NCBI GenBank assembly: GCA_903919165.1
Contig: CAIXHJ010000413.1
Span: 1 to 7,145, forward strand
From: an uncultured Holophagaceae bacterium
Lineage (GTDB): Bacteria > Acidobacteriota > Holophagae > Holophagales > Holophagaceae
Length of the DNA: 7,145 bases
Reading direction: 5' to 3'
In this document: positions 1-6,166 of the stretch, one piece after another
Layout: every line of letters begins with the position of its first letter
Position numbering within the stretch: the stretch's first letter is position 1
Notes under the pieces: generated by a model
Database searches by the model: none
What the model saw: only the letters and a program-made list of their open reading frames with translations
What the model was told of the DNA's origin: nothing
Position numbers and translations under genes: made by a program

Positions 1-947
1 CTCTGCTTGGAGTTCTTGATGCCGTTGTCGGTCATCCAGGCGGCCTGCCAGGTGAGCAGGCGGCTGGCCTCGATCTTCTTGGCCATGTCCGCCAGCATGA
101 AACTGATGGCCTGGTTCGCGAAGATGGGCGCTCCGAACTGGATGCGGGTCTTGGCGTATTCCAGGGCGATCTCGAAGGCGGCCCGGGCCACACCCACGCC
201 TCCGGCAGCCACGGCGGCGCGGGTCTGGTCCAGGGTCTTCATGGCGATGACGAAGCCCATGCCTTCCTTGCCAAGGATGTTCTCCACGGGTACTTCGGCA
301 TCGTTGAAGTAGAGCTCCACCTGGTTCGAGGCGCGCTGGCCCATCTTGTCCATGGCCTTGCCCACCACCAGGCCCGGGGTATCGCGGGGAACGATGATGC
401 AGCTGGTGCCGCGGGCGCCCTTGCTGGGGTCCGTGCTGCAAAAGAGGGCGTACCAGTCGGCGTAGCCGCCGTTGGTGCAGTAGCACTTGGTGCCGTTGAT
501 GATGTATTTGTCGCCCTTCTTCTCCCCGCGGCAGCTCATGCCGCCGGCGTCGGATCCGGCGTTGGGTTCGGAGAGGGAGAAGGCCGCGAACTTGGGCTCT
601 TCGGCCAGCATGCCCAGCCACTTCTTCTTCTGCTCGAGGCTCCCGGCGACGAGCAAGGGCGTCATGGCGAGTCCGTTGGCCATGATGGAGGTGTAGAGGC
701 CTGCGCAGCCCCAGGCGAATTCCTCGCAGACGATGGCTTCCTCCATCTGGCTGACGCCGGGACCGCCGCAATCTTTGGGCACCAGGGCCTGCAAGAAGCC
801 CTGATCCCAGGCGGCCTTGTAGACGTCCACGGCCCATTCGCCGGTCTCATCGTACTTGCGGGCCACGGGGCGCATGATCTTCTCGGCAAAGGTGTGGGCG
901 CGCTCTTTTTCAGCCTGCTGTTCGGGGGAAAGGGTGAAACCAAGCAT
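1..947 (-). CDS. Acyl-CoA dehydrogenase, C-terminus cut by window edge
   Basis: This is a flavoprotein that introduces a C2-C3 double bond into an acyl-CoA and passes the electrons to electron-transfer flavoprotein. Reading the minus strand from the ATG at 947-945 gives 315 codons before the edge; family members are usually 380-390 residues, so about 70 are missing. Visible family features are the helical N-terminal domain (about 1-120), the flavin/substrate strand motif FSLSEPNAGSD at 123-133, and in the C-terminal helical domain RIQFGAPIFANQ at 268-279. The catalytic base region of the medium-chain type (near the C-terminus) lies outside the window and cannot be checked. The start is supported by an AGAGG site about 6 nt upstream. 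The gene diverges from the aminotransferase. The acyl chain preference cannot be told from the sequence; short-chain or branched-chain acyl-CoA are both possible. Confidence 0.93.
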   Translation of the reverse strand, partial: MLGFTLSPEQQAEKERAHTFAEKIMRPVARKYDETGEWAVDVYKAAWDQGFLQALVPKDCGGPGVSQMEEAIVCEEFAWGCAGLYTSIMANGLAMTPLLVAGSLEQKKKWLGMLAEEPKFAAFSLSEPNAGSDAGGMSCRGEKKGDKYIINGTKCYCTNGGYADWYALFCSTDPSKGARGTSCIIVPRDTPGLVVGKAMDKMGQRASNQVELYFNDAEVPVENILGKEGMGFVIAMKTLDQTRAAVAAGGVGVARAAFEIALEYAKTRIQFGAPIFANQAISFMLADMAKKIEASRLLTWQAAWMTDNGIKNSKQ

Positions 948-1003
948 GGGTGCCTCTTCGGGAAAGGGAGGGAGGTGGCGTGACTGGAAGCGTCCTGGCC
1001 TTC

Positions 1004-1031
1004 AGTCTATCGCCGCGCGGTCCAGCACCAA
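1004..1031 (-). promoter_or_regulatory. Possible sigma70-type promoter for the acyl-CoA dehydrogenase
   Basis: On the minus strand TTGGTG (1031-1026) and TAGACT (1009-1004) are separated by 16 bp. This would place the transcription start near 997 and leave a leader of about 50 nt before the ATG at 947. The matches to the consensus are 3/6 and 4/6, so the call is weak; it rests mainly on spacing and position. Confidence 0.3.
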
Positions 1032-1046
1032 GGGTCAGAGCCCTTG
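1029..1046. promoter_or_regulatory. Palindrome between divergent genes, possible operator
   Basis: CAAGGG at 1029-1034 and CCCTTG at 1041-1046 form a perfect 6-bp inverted repeat around TCAGAG. It lies between the divergent acyl-CoA dehydrogenase and aminotransferase genes. It touches the possible -35 of the minus promoter (1026-1031) and a TTGATC at 1044-1049 that could be a -35 for the plus strand, although the matching -10 (GATCAC, 1067-1072) is poor. A regulator site is an inference from position and symmetry. Confidence 0.3.
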
Positions 1047-1111
1047 ATCCTGGGTAGGATGACGCGGATCACAGGGCACCTTCAGAGTAAACTCACGGGT
1101 TGGGGTGTCCG

Positions 1112-2467
1112 ATGACCGTCCAAATAGCCGACATAGGGAAGACCGTCCTCGAGACCGAATACGCGGTGCGGGGGCCCATCGTGGCTCGCGCGGCCGAGTT
1201 GGAGAAGCAGGGCCGCGAGATCATCTACTGCAACATCGGCAACCCTCAGTCCCTGGGGCAGAAAGCCCTCACCTGGAACCGCCAGATCCTCGCCCTCTGC
1301 GAGTACCCGGCGCTCATGGACCTGGCGCCCAGCGCCTTTCCCGCGGACGTGATCGAGGTCGCCAAATCAATCCTCGCCGGCACGAAGCATGGGCTCGGTG
1401 CCTACAGCGAAAGTCGGGGTGTGCGGTTCATCCGCGAGGCCGTGGCCGAGTTCATCCTGGAGCGCGATCACATCGGCGTGGATCCCGACGCCATCTTCCT
1501 CACGGACGGCGCCAGCAAGGGTGTGCAGACCATCCTGCGCCTGCTCATCAGTGGGCCCCAGGACGGCATCATGGTCCCCATTCCCCAGTACCCGCTCTAT
1601 TCGGCCACCATCACGCTCAGCGAGGGGCGCATGGTGTCCTACCAGCTGGATGAGGCCAACGGCTGGAAGCTTAGCCGCACCCTGCTGGAAGCCTCGCTGG
1701 CCACCGCGGAAGCCGAAGGCGCGCACGTGAAGGCCATCTGCGTGATCAACCCCGGCAATCCCACGGGTGCGGTGCTGGACGAGGCCAACATCGCGATGAT
1801 CATCGAGTTCGCGAAGGCCCACGGACTCGCGATCCTGGCGGACGAGGTCTACCAGGAGAACATCTACCTTTCGGGGGACGAGTTCGTTTCCTTCGCCAAG
1901 GTCCTGCATCAGCTGGAGGCGAAGGACGTCACCCTCTTCAGCTTCCATTCCTGCTCCAAGGGCTTCCTGGGCGAGTGCGGCGTGCGCGGCGGCTATTTCG
2001 AGTTCCGGAACGTTCCGGATGAGGTGGCCGCGCAGATCCTGAAGCTCCAGAGCGTGAACCTCTGTGCCAACCTCCCCGGCCAGACCGCCGTCTACGCCAT
2101 GGTCCGTCCGCCGAAACCCGGCATGCCTTCCTATGCGCAGTACGCCGCGGAGAAGGGAGCCATCCTCGACACGCTGAAGCAGCGTGCCATCCTGCTGGCC
2201 GAGGGCCTGAACCGCATCGAGGGCATCAGCTGCAACGTCATCGCGGGCGCCATGTACGCCTTCCCGAGTATCACCCTCCCACCGGAGCGCACGGACTCCG
2301 ACTACTCCATGGCCCTGCTGGAGCAGACGGGCATCTGCGTCGTGCCGGGCTCCGGCTTCGGCCAAGCCGAAGGCACCGCCCACTTCCGCACCACCATCCT
2401 GCCGCCCACGGAAAAGCTTCAGAAAGTTGTCGATGCTCTCGGCGAGTTCCATCGGAACTTCAAGTAG
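1112..2467 (+). CDS. Alanine aminotransferase-family PLP enzyme (eukaryotic ALT type)
   Basis: This is a fold-type I aminotransferase, cytosolic, expected to move an amino group between alanine and 2-oxoglutarate to give pyruvate and glutamate. The 451-residue product resembles the animal/plant ALT subfamily end to end: NIGNPQSLGQ at 41-50, NPGNPTG at 213-219, DEVYQ at 244-248, SFHSCSKGFLGECG at 277-290 with the PLP lysine K283, then RGGY, and VVPGSGFGQ at 410-418 followed by HFRTTILPP at 424-432, with R426 the probable substrate-carboxylate arginine. I prefer the ATG at 1112, preceded by GGGG about 6 nt away, over an in-frame TTG at 1100 that would add four residues and lacks a good ribosome binding site. 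The SDR gene begins 27 nt downstream, so the two are probably one operon. Another amino donor, such as beta-alanine, cannot be excluded. Confidence 0.92.
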   Translation: MTVQIADIGKTVLETEYAVRGPIVARAAELEKQGREIIYCNIGNPQSLGQKALTWNRQILALCEYPALMDLAPSAFPADVIEVAKSILAGTKHGLGAYSESRGVRFIREAVAEFILERDHIGVDPDAIFLTDGASKGVQTILRLLISGPQDGIMVPIPQYPLYSATITLSEGRMVSYQLDEANGWKLSRTLLEASLATAEAEGAHVKAICVINPGNPTGAVLDEANIAMIIEFAKAHGLAILADEVYQENIYLSGDEFVSFAKVLHQLEAKDVTLFSFHSCSKGFLGECGVRGGYFEFRNVPDEVAAQILKLQSVNLCANLPGQTAVYAMVRPPKPGMPSYAQYAAEKGAILDTLKQRAILLAEGLNRIEGISCNVIAGAMYAFPSITLPPERTDSDYSMALLEQTGICVVPGSGFGQAEGTAHFRTTILPPTEKLQKVVDALGEFHRNFK

Positions 2468-2494
2468 GCCACCACGGAAATCCGGAGGACATCC

Positions 2495-3262
2495 ATGCGT
2501 CCCGAGCATCCCATCGTCCTCATCACGGGGGCCTCCAGCGGCTTCGGGGAAGCCACGGCACGGCTGCTGGCTGCGCAGGGCTGCCATCTGGCCCTGGGTG
2601 CCCGCCGCCGGGAGCGCGTGCAGGCCCTGGCTGATGAGCTCGGGAGGGCGCATGGCATCAAAGCCTTCGCGGGGGCCGTGGACACCCGGGACACCATCAG
2701 CGTGAACGCCTTCGTGGAGGCCGCCGCAGCGGCCCTCGGCGGGCTGCACGTGCTGGTGGCCAACGCCGGTCTCGCCAGCGGCACCTACAAGATGTGGGAG
2801 ACCCCGGACGAAGACCTGGAAGCCATGATGCGCACCAACGTCGAAGGCGTGGTGAAGACCATCCGCGCGGGCATCCCCCACCTCCGCAAAGCCGGCTGGG
2901 GCCACGTCTTCTTCATCGGCTCCACCGCCGGGCACCAGCCCTACGAGGGCGGCAGCGTCTACTGCGCCTCCAAATTCGGTGTGAAGGCCATGGCCCACAG
3001 CCTGCGCCTGGAGCTGTGCGGCGAGCCGATCCGAGTGACCTCCGTGGACCCGGGCATGGCCGAGACCGAATTCTCCACCGTGCGCATGAAGGATGACGAC
3101 AAGGCGAAAGCTGTCTACCAGGGCGTGAAGCCGCTCACGGCCCTGGATGTGGCCGAATGCGTGCGCTGGTGCCTCATGTTGCCCGACCACGTGAACATCG
3201 ACGAGATGCTCGTGAAGTGCCTGGATCAGGCCTCCGTGCACAAGCTGCATCGCAGGGCCTGA
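2495..3262 (+). CDS. YdfG-like short-chain dehydrogenase (3-hydroxy acid dehydrogenase)
   Basis: This is a classical short-chain dehydrogenase/reductase of 255 residues. Nucleotide-binding TGASSGFG is at 11-18, the arginines R37-R39 after the second strand suggest NADP(H), NAG is at 90-92, N115 is in RTNVEG, and the catalytic S143, Y156 and K160 are all present. The C-terminal half matches the E. coli YdfG pattern closely (FSTVRMKDDD near 193-202, LPDHVNIDEM near 229-238). YdfG oxidises 3-hydroxy acids including L-serine and L-allo-threonine and reduces malonic semialdehyde, so a similar substrate range is inferred. GGAGGA at 2484-2489, five bases before the ATG, supports the start. It follows the aminotransferase by 27 nt and is probably co-transcribed with it. 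Its TGA directly abuts the stop of the opposing transporter gene. Confidence 0.92.
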   Translation: MRPEHPIVLITGASSGFGEATARLLAAQGCHLALGARRRERVQALADELGRAHGIKAFAGAVDTRDTISVNAFVEAAAAALGGLHVLVANAGLASGTYKMWETPDEDLEAMMRTNVEGVVKTIRAGIPHLRKAGWGHVFFIGSTAGHQPYEGGSVYCASKFGVKAMAHSLRLELCGEPIRVTSVDPGMAETEFSTVRMKDDDKAKAVYQGVKPLTALDVAECVRWCLMLPDHVNIDEMLVKCLDQASVHKLHRRA

Positions 3263-3265
3263 TCA
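3260..3265. other. TGATCA palindrome serving as stop codon on both strands
   Basis: The SDR gene ends in TGA at 3260-3262 and the opposing transporter gene ends in TGA read from 3265 to 3263. The six bases form the palindrome TGATCA, so the convergent genes have no intergenic space. No hairpin followed by a T-run is present, so the two transcripts must terminate inside the opposing gene or by a factor-dependent route. Confidence 0.9.
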
Positions 3266-4408
3266 ATCCCGGCTTAGCCTTAGCGCCAGCGGCAGGGCCG
3301 TGATCAGTGCGAGGGCGCCCAGGGCCCAGCCCATGCGATAGCCGTAGCGGCCGATGGTCCAGCCCAGGCTGAAGCTGCCGAGGCCGATGCCGGCATCAAA
3401 GGCGAAGAGCAGGGCGCCGAAGGCCGCACCGCGCCGCTTGGGATCCACGGATTCCAGCAGCTTCGCATTGAGCAGGGTGTGCAGCATGCTGTAGCCCGCA
3501 CCGTAGAGCAGAGCCGCCACCACGTGGCGCAGCATGCCGCCGGGCAAAGCCGCCAGCAGGACCAGGCCCGCGAAGGCCCCCAGCAGCATTCCCGGGAGTT
3601 TGCGGATGGGCCGCCTGCCGAAGCCGCGCCGGAGCATGGCCAGGCGCATGATCACCATGCCCACAGCCATGGAGGAGAGGAAGGCCGAAGGCAGCTTCAT
3701 CCCCAGATCCAGGGCCTCCTGGGCCGTGTAGGTGCCCAGGGCGCCGTAGCCCAGGGCCACGCAGAACAGGATCAGGCAGGGGGCGAGCACCGTGGCATCG
3801 GGCCATTTGAATCCCTCCGCCCGGCCGTGGGGATGATCCTTGGGGAGGATGGCGCCCAGGGCGCCGAGCAGGAGGAAGAGCGCCGCCAGGTACCAACCGA
3901 TGGGCGCGAAGCCCCACCGCTGGAAGATCCACAGGCCCAGCAGCGGACCCACGATGACGCCGCCGGGGCTGGCGAGGCCGTAGAGGCTGAGACCATCGGC
4001 GCGGCGGTCCTCGGGCAGCACATGGGCGAGGGAGGCCATGGTGGCCGTCAGCAACCCGGACCACACGATGCCGTGGGGCACGGCCAGGAGGTAGAATCCC
4101 CAGCGGGTCGACAGCAGGGCATAGGCTCCAAGGAATCCCGCGTAGAGCAGGGCGGCCGTGATCACCAGGCGGCGGTGCCCCACCCGGTCGCCCAGCGGGC
4201 CCGTGAAGAGCGCGCCCACGGCGCTGCCCGCGGTGAAAAGGCTCATGAAGCGGCCGCTCTCCGCCAGGCCGGCGCCCAATTCCCGCAGGCGCAGGGGCAC
4301 CGTGGGGAAGAGCTGGAAGGCCGCAAAAAATGTGACGAAGGTGAGTGACCACACCAGGGCGAACTGCCGCGTCATGAGCCGGGTGCGGGGTTCGGAAAGA
4401 TCCTTCAT
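3263..4408 (-). CDS. Major facilitator superfamily transporter
   Basis: This is an inner-membrane secondary transporter of 381 residues, the usual length for a compact 12-helix MFS protein. Hydrophobic segments fall at about 15-38, 55-72, 79-99, 104-130, 147-163, 168-188, 206-225, 240-257, 271-290, 295-312, 327-350 and 356-377. The family's motif A is present between helices 2 and 3 as GPLGDRVGHRR (70-80). The best guess is an efflux-type drug/metabolite transporter, but no substrate can be read from the sequence. The ATG at 4408 is preceded by GGAG/GGAGG only 1-2 nt away, which is unusually close; an in-frame ATG at codon 12 (MTRQFAL) begins right before helix 1 but has no ribosome binding site. 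It diverges from the carboxyltransferase gene across 44 bp and converges on the SDR gene. Confidence 0.88.
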   Translation of the reverse strand: MKDLSEPRTRLMTRQFALVWSLTFVTFFAAFQLFPTVPLRLRELGAGLAESGRFMSLFTAGSAVGALFTGPLGDRVGHRRLVITAALLYAGFLGAYALLSTRWGFYLLAVPHGIVWSGLLTATMASLAHVLPEDRRADGLSLYGLASPGGVIVGPLLGLWIFQRWGFAPIGWYLAALFLLLGALGAILPKDHPHGRAEGFKWPDATVLAPCLILFCVALGYGALGTYTAQEALDLGMKLPSAFLSSMAVGMVIMRLAMLRRGFGRRPIRKLPGMLLGAFAGLVLLAALPGGMLRHVVAALLYGAGYSMLHTLLNAKLLESVDPKRRGAAFGALLFAFDAGIGLGSFSLGWTIGRYGYRMGWALGALALITALPLALRLSRD

Positions 4409-4410
4409 GC

Positions 4411-4433
4411 CTCCAGCATCGCATATGCTGGAG
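4411..4433. promoter_or_regulatory. Perfect 9-bp inverted repeat in the 44-bp divergent gap, likely operator
   Basis: CTCCAGCAT (4411-4419) and ATGCTGGAG (4425-4433) are exact reverse complements around CGCAT. An 8-bp palindrome GCATATGC sits at 4421-4428. The element lies between the start codons of the MFS gene (4408, minus) and the carboxyltransferase gene (4453, plus). Its left arm contains the transporter's only Shine-Dalgarno candidate, and TATGCT at 4424-4429 could be a plus-strand -10. It could act as a binding site for a dimeric repressor covering both promoters, or as an RNA hairpin masking the transporter's ribosome binding site. Which one is inference. Confidence 0.5.
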
Positions 4434-4452
4434 CATCCATTCCGAGGTCCCC

Positions 4453-5577
4453 ATGCAGCCGAAGTCGTTCCGTTCAGAAGTCGAGCGCATCAAGCAGGGC
4501 GGGGCCGCCAAGGCTCACGCGAAGAACGCGGAAGCGGGCAAGCTCTTCGCCCGGGAGCGCATCCAGCTACTGGTGGACGAGGGCAGCTTCGTGGAGGACG
4601 GCCTCTTCGCCCATGCCCTGGCGAAGGACCTCCCGGCCGATGGCGTCATTACGGGCACCGCTACAGTGGCGGGACGCCTCGTGGCCCTGATGGCCAACGA
4701 CAGCACCATCAAGGCCGGCAGCTGGGGCGCCCGGACTGTTGAAAAGATCATCCGCATCCAGGAAGTGGCCCTGCGGCTGAAGGTGCCCATGCTCTACTTG
4801 GTGGACAGCGCAGGTGCGCGCATCACGGATCAGCTCGACATGTTCCCGGGCCGCCGCCATGCGGGGACCATCTTCCACATGGAGGTGGCGCTCTCGGGCC
4901 TGGTGCCCCAGGTCTGTCTGCTCTTTGGGCCGTCGGCCGCGGGTGGCGCCTACATCCCCGCCTTCTGCGACGTGGTGATCATGGTGGAGGGCAACGCCAG
5001 CATGTACCTGGGTTCGCCGCGGATGGCGGAGATGGTGATCGGCGAGAAGATCAGCCTGGAGGACCTCGGCGGCGCCCGGATGCACTGTTCCGTGAGCGGC
5101 TGCGGCGACTTCCTCTGCAAGACGGAACCCGAAGCCATCGAACTCTGCCAGCAGTACCTGTCCTTCTTCCCCCAGCACTGCGAGGATGCGCTTCCGCGGA
5201 CCGAGCCCAAGGCCGTGGCCGCCAAGGCGAAGGCTCTGGATTCGATGGTCCCGCACGACATCATGGCCCCGTTCCAGATGAAGGACTTCATCGAGGGCCT
5301 GGTGGATGAGGGGAGTTTCCTCGAAGTCAAGAAGCTCTACGCCGGGGAGATCATCACGGGCCTGGCGCGGCTGGACGGGGAGCCCGTGGGCATCCTCGCC
5401 AACCAGCCCCGGGTGAAGGGCGGGGTGCTCTTCGTGGACAGCGCCGACAAGGCCACGCGCTTCATCACGCTCTGCGACGCCTTCGGCATCCCCCTGGTCT
5501 TCCTCAGTGACGTGCCGGGCTTCATGATCGGCAGCGCCGTGGAGAAGCAGGGCATCATCCGCCATGGGCGAAGATGA
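4453..5577 (+). CDS. Acyl-CoA carboxylase carboxyltransferase (beta) subunit, N-terminal piece of a frameshifted gene
   Basis: Biotin-dependent acyl-CoA carboxylases use this subunit to move CO2 from carboxybiotin to an acyl-CoA. The piece holds 374 residues: the N-terminal crotonase-fold domain, with the family's oxyanion-type glycine motif GPSAAGGAY at 159-167, and the first part of the C-terminal domain up to VPGFMIG (354-360) and IIRHG (368-372). The reading frame is then lost and ends RR-stop. The expected family text RHGAKM resumes in the next frame when one G is added to the GGG at 5566-5568. GAGG at 4444-4447, five bases before the ATG, supports the start. No biotin carboxylase or biotin carrier gene is in the window. 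Propionyl-CoA, methylcrotonyl-CoA or acetyl-CoA are all possible substrates. Alone, this piece lacks part of the C-terminal active-site domain. Confidence 0.85.
   Translation: MQPKSFRSEVERIKQGGAAKAHAKNAEAGKLFARERIQLLVDEGSFVEDGLFAHALAKDLPADGVITGTATVAGRLVALMANDSTIKAGSWGARTVEKIIRIQEVALRLKVPMLYLVDSAGARITDQLDMFPGRRHAGTIFHMEVALSGLVPQVCLLFGPSAAGGAYIPAFCDVVIMVEGNASMYLGSPRMAEMVIGEKISLEDLGGARMHCSVSGCGDFLCKTEPEAIELCQQYLSFFPQHCEDALPRTEPKAVAAKAKALDSMVPHDIMAPFQMKDFIEGLVDEGSFLEVKKLYAGEIITGLARLDGEPVGILANQPRVKGGVLFVDSADKATRFITLCDAFGIPLVFLSDVPGFMIGSAVEKQGIIRHGRR
5566..5577 (+). other. Single-base deletion site splitting the carboxyltransferase gene
   Basis: In frame 1 codon 372 is GGG (5566-5568), followed by CGA AGA TGA. 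Reading G5568 a second time, or adding one G, gives GGG GCG AAG ATG ATC, which restores GAKMI and the full family alignment. The stop of the first piece and an ATG of the second overlap as ATGA at 5574-5577. The most likely cause is a homopolymer sequencing/assembly error or a recent inactivating mutation. Confidence 0.85.
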
Positions 5578-5975
5578 TCAGCGCCATGGCCAGCTGCAGC
5601 ACACCGCGCATCTGCGTAGTGGTGCGGAAAGCCTACGGTGCGGGCCTCTACGCCATGAGCGGGCCGGGCTTCGATCCGGACGCCACGCTGGCGCTGCCCA
5701 CCGCCAGCATCGCGGTCATGGGCGCCGAGGCCGCCGTGAACGCCGTCTTCGCCAACAAGATCGCCGAAAAGCCGGAAGAGGAACGCATGGCCTACGTGCA
5801 GCAGCTCAGAGACGAATACAACGAGGACATCGACCTGAAGAAGTTGGGCGCCGAACTGCATGTGGACGCCATCGTGGATACCGCCGATCTGCGCCACGAG
5901 CTCATCACCCGCCTCGCCCGCGCCCGCCGCCGGGACGTGTGGCCGGTCAAGCGACGATCAGTTACGCCTGTTTGA
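5574..5975 (+). CDS. Acyl-CoA carboxylase carboxyltransferase subunit, C-terminal piece of a frameshifted gene
   Basis: These 133 codons continue the carboxyltransferase. They hold the conserved RKAYGAG motif (18-24 of this piece, 392-398 of the repaired protein), LPTASIAVMGAEAAVNAVF (41-59) and the family C-terminus with VDAIVDTADLR (97-107). Joined with one added base to the preceding piece, the gene spans 4453-5975 and encodes 507 residues, the normal size for PccB-like subunits (about 510-540). The ATG at 5574 is an internal methionine of the intact protein, and only a weak GGGCGAAG lies before it. Independent translation by termination-reinitiation through the ATGA overlap is possible but would cut the C-terminal crotonase domain in its middle. 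Treat the two pieces as one gene or one pseudogene. Confidence 0.82.
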   Translation: MISAMASCSTPRICVVVRKAYGAGLYAMSGPGFDPDATLALPTASIAVMGAEAAVNAVFANKIAEKPEEERMAYVQQLRDEYNEDIDLKKLGAELHVDAIVDTADLRHELITRLARARRRDVWPVKRRSVTPV

Positions 5976-6020
5976 TTCAAACGCAAGGGTCGACACCACC
6001 CATGGCCTTGCTGGTCACGG

Positions 6021-6050
6021 AAGACACGGAATTCCGCAGAAGACACGGAA
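6021..6050. repeat. Two direct copies of AAGACACGGAA
   Basis: AAGACACGGAA occurs at 6021-6031 and again at 6040-6050, a 19-bp period, with CGG/CAG before the two copies. Between them lies the 10-bp palindrome CGGAATTCCG (6027-6036). The second copy accounts for most of the extra bases in the left arm of the surrounding inverted repeat compared with the right arm, so it may be a local duplication. Confidence 0.7.
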
Positions 6051-6089
6051 GGGGCCGTGCTCCTCGCTGCCCAGGCCCGCCGAAGGTGG

Positions 6090-6108
6090 CTTCCGGCCGG
6101 GCCGGAAG
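6090..6108. repeat. 19-bp perfect palindrome (hairpin)
   Basis: CTTCCGGC at 6090-6097 pairs with GCCGGAAG at 6101-6108 around CGG. Symmetry extends to the central G6099, so the 19 bases are fully palindromic. No T-run follows on either strand within a few bases, so it does not look like a standard intrinsic terminator. It is part of the larger folded element. Confidence 0.7.
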
Positions 6109-6112
6109 TGTG

Positions 6113-6166
6113 ATCCCGGGGGCGCCTGATCCACGTCCCACAGCGCGGCCTTGGCGCCCCCGGGAT
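6113..6166. repeat. 14-bp perfect GC-rich stem with 26-nt loop
   Basis: ATCCCGGGGGCGCC (6113-6126) is the exact reverse complement of GGCGCCCCCGGGAT (6153-6166). The loop is 26 nt. TGATCC occurs at 6111-6116 and again at 6127-6132 just inside the loop. The stem would be very stable. Lying 137 nt after the carboxyltransferase stop, it could protect or end that transcript, but it lacks a U-tract. Confidence 0.7.

Noticed and set aside
1367..3250. A 627-codon open frame on the minus strand across the aminotransferase and SDR genes
   Set aside because: It is antisense to two well-supported enzymes with all their motifs. Its product is a histidine/glycine/valine-rich composition typical of the complement of high-GC codons and has no recognisable domain. 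It also ignores the gene boundary at 2467-2495.
3479..4348. A 289-codon plus-strand open frame opposite the MFS gene
   Set aside because: It gives low-complexity Q/H/G/E/A-rich text with no domain, and the opposing strand encodes a full 12-helix transporter.
4567..5565. A 332-codon minus-strand open frame opposite the carboxyltransferase
   Set aside because: It is a shadow of the GC-rich codon pattern of a conserved gene and has no motifs.
5560..5577. Programmed -1 ribosomal frameshift in the carboxyltransferase
   Set aside because: A -1 shift would restore the frame, but there is no X XXY YYZ slippery heptamer in frame, no evident downstream structure, and this enzyme family is not known for recoding.
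5970..5982. Palindrome GTTTGA/TCAAAC around the carboxyltransferase stop as a terminator
   Set aside because: The arms are short and A/T-rich with a one-base centre, giving a weak hairpin, and no T-run follows.
6021..6050. Direct repeats as the start of a CRISPR array
   Set aside because: There are only two 11-bp copies, with an 8-bp gap between them, no spacers of proper length, and no cas genes.
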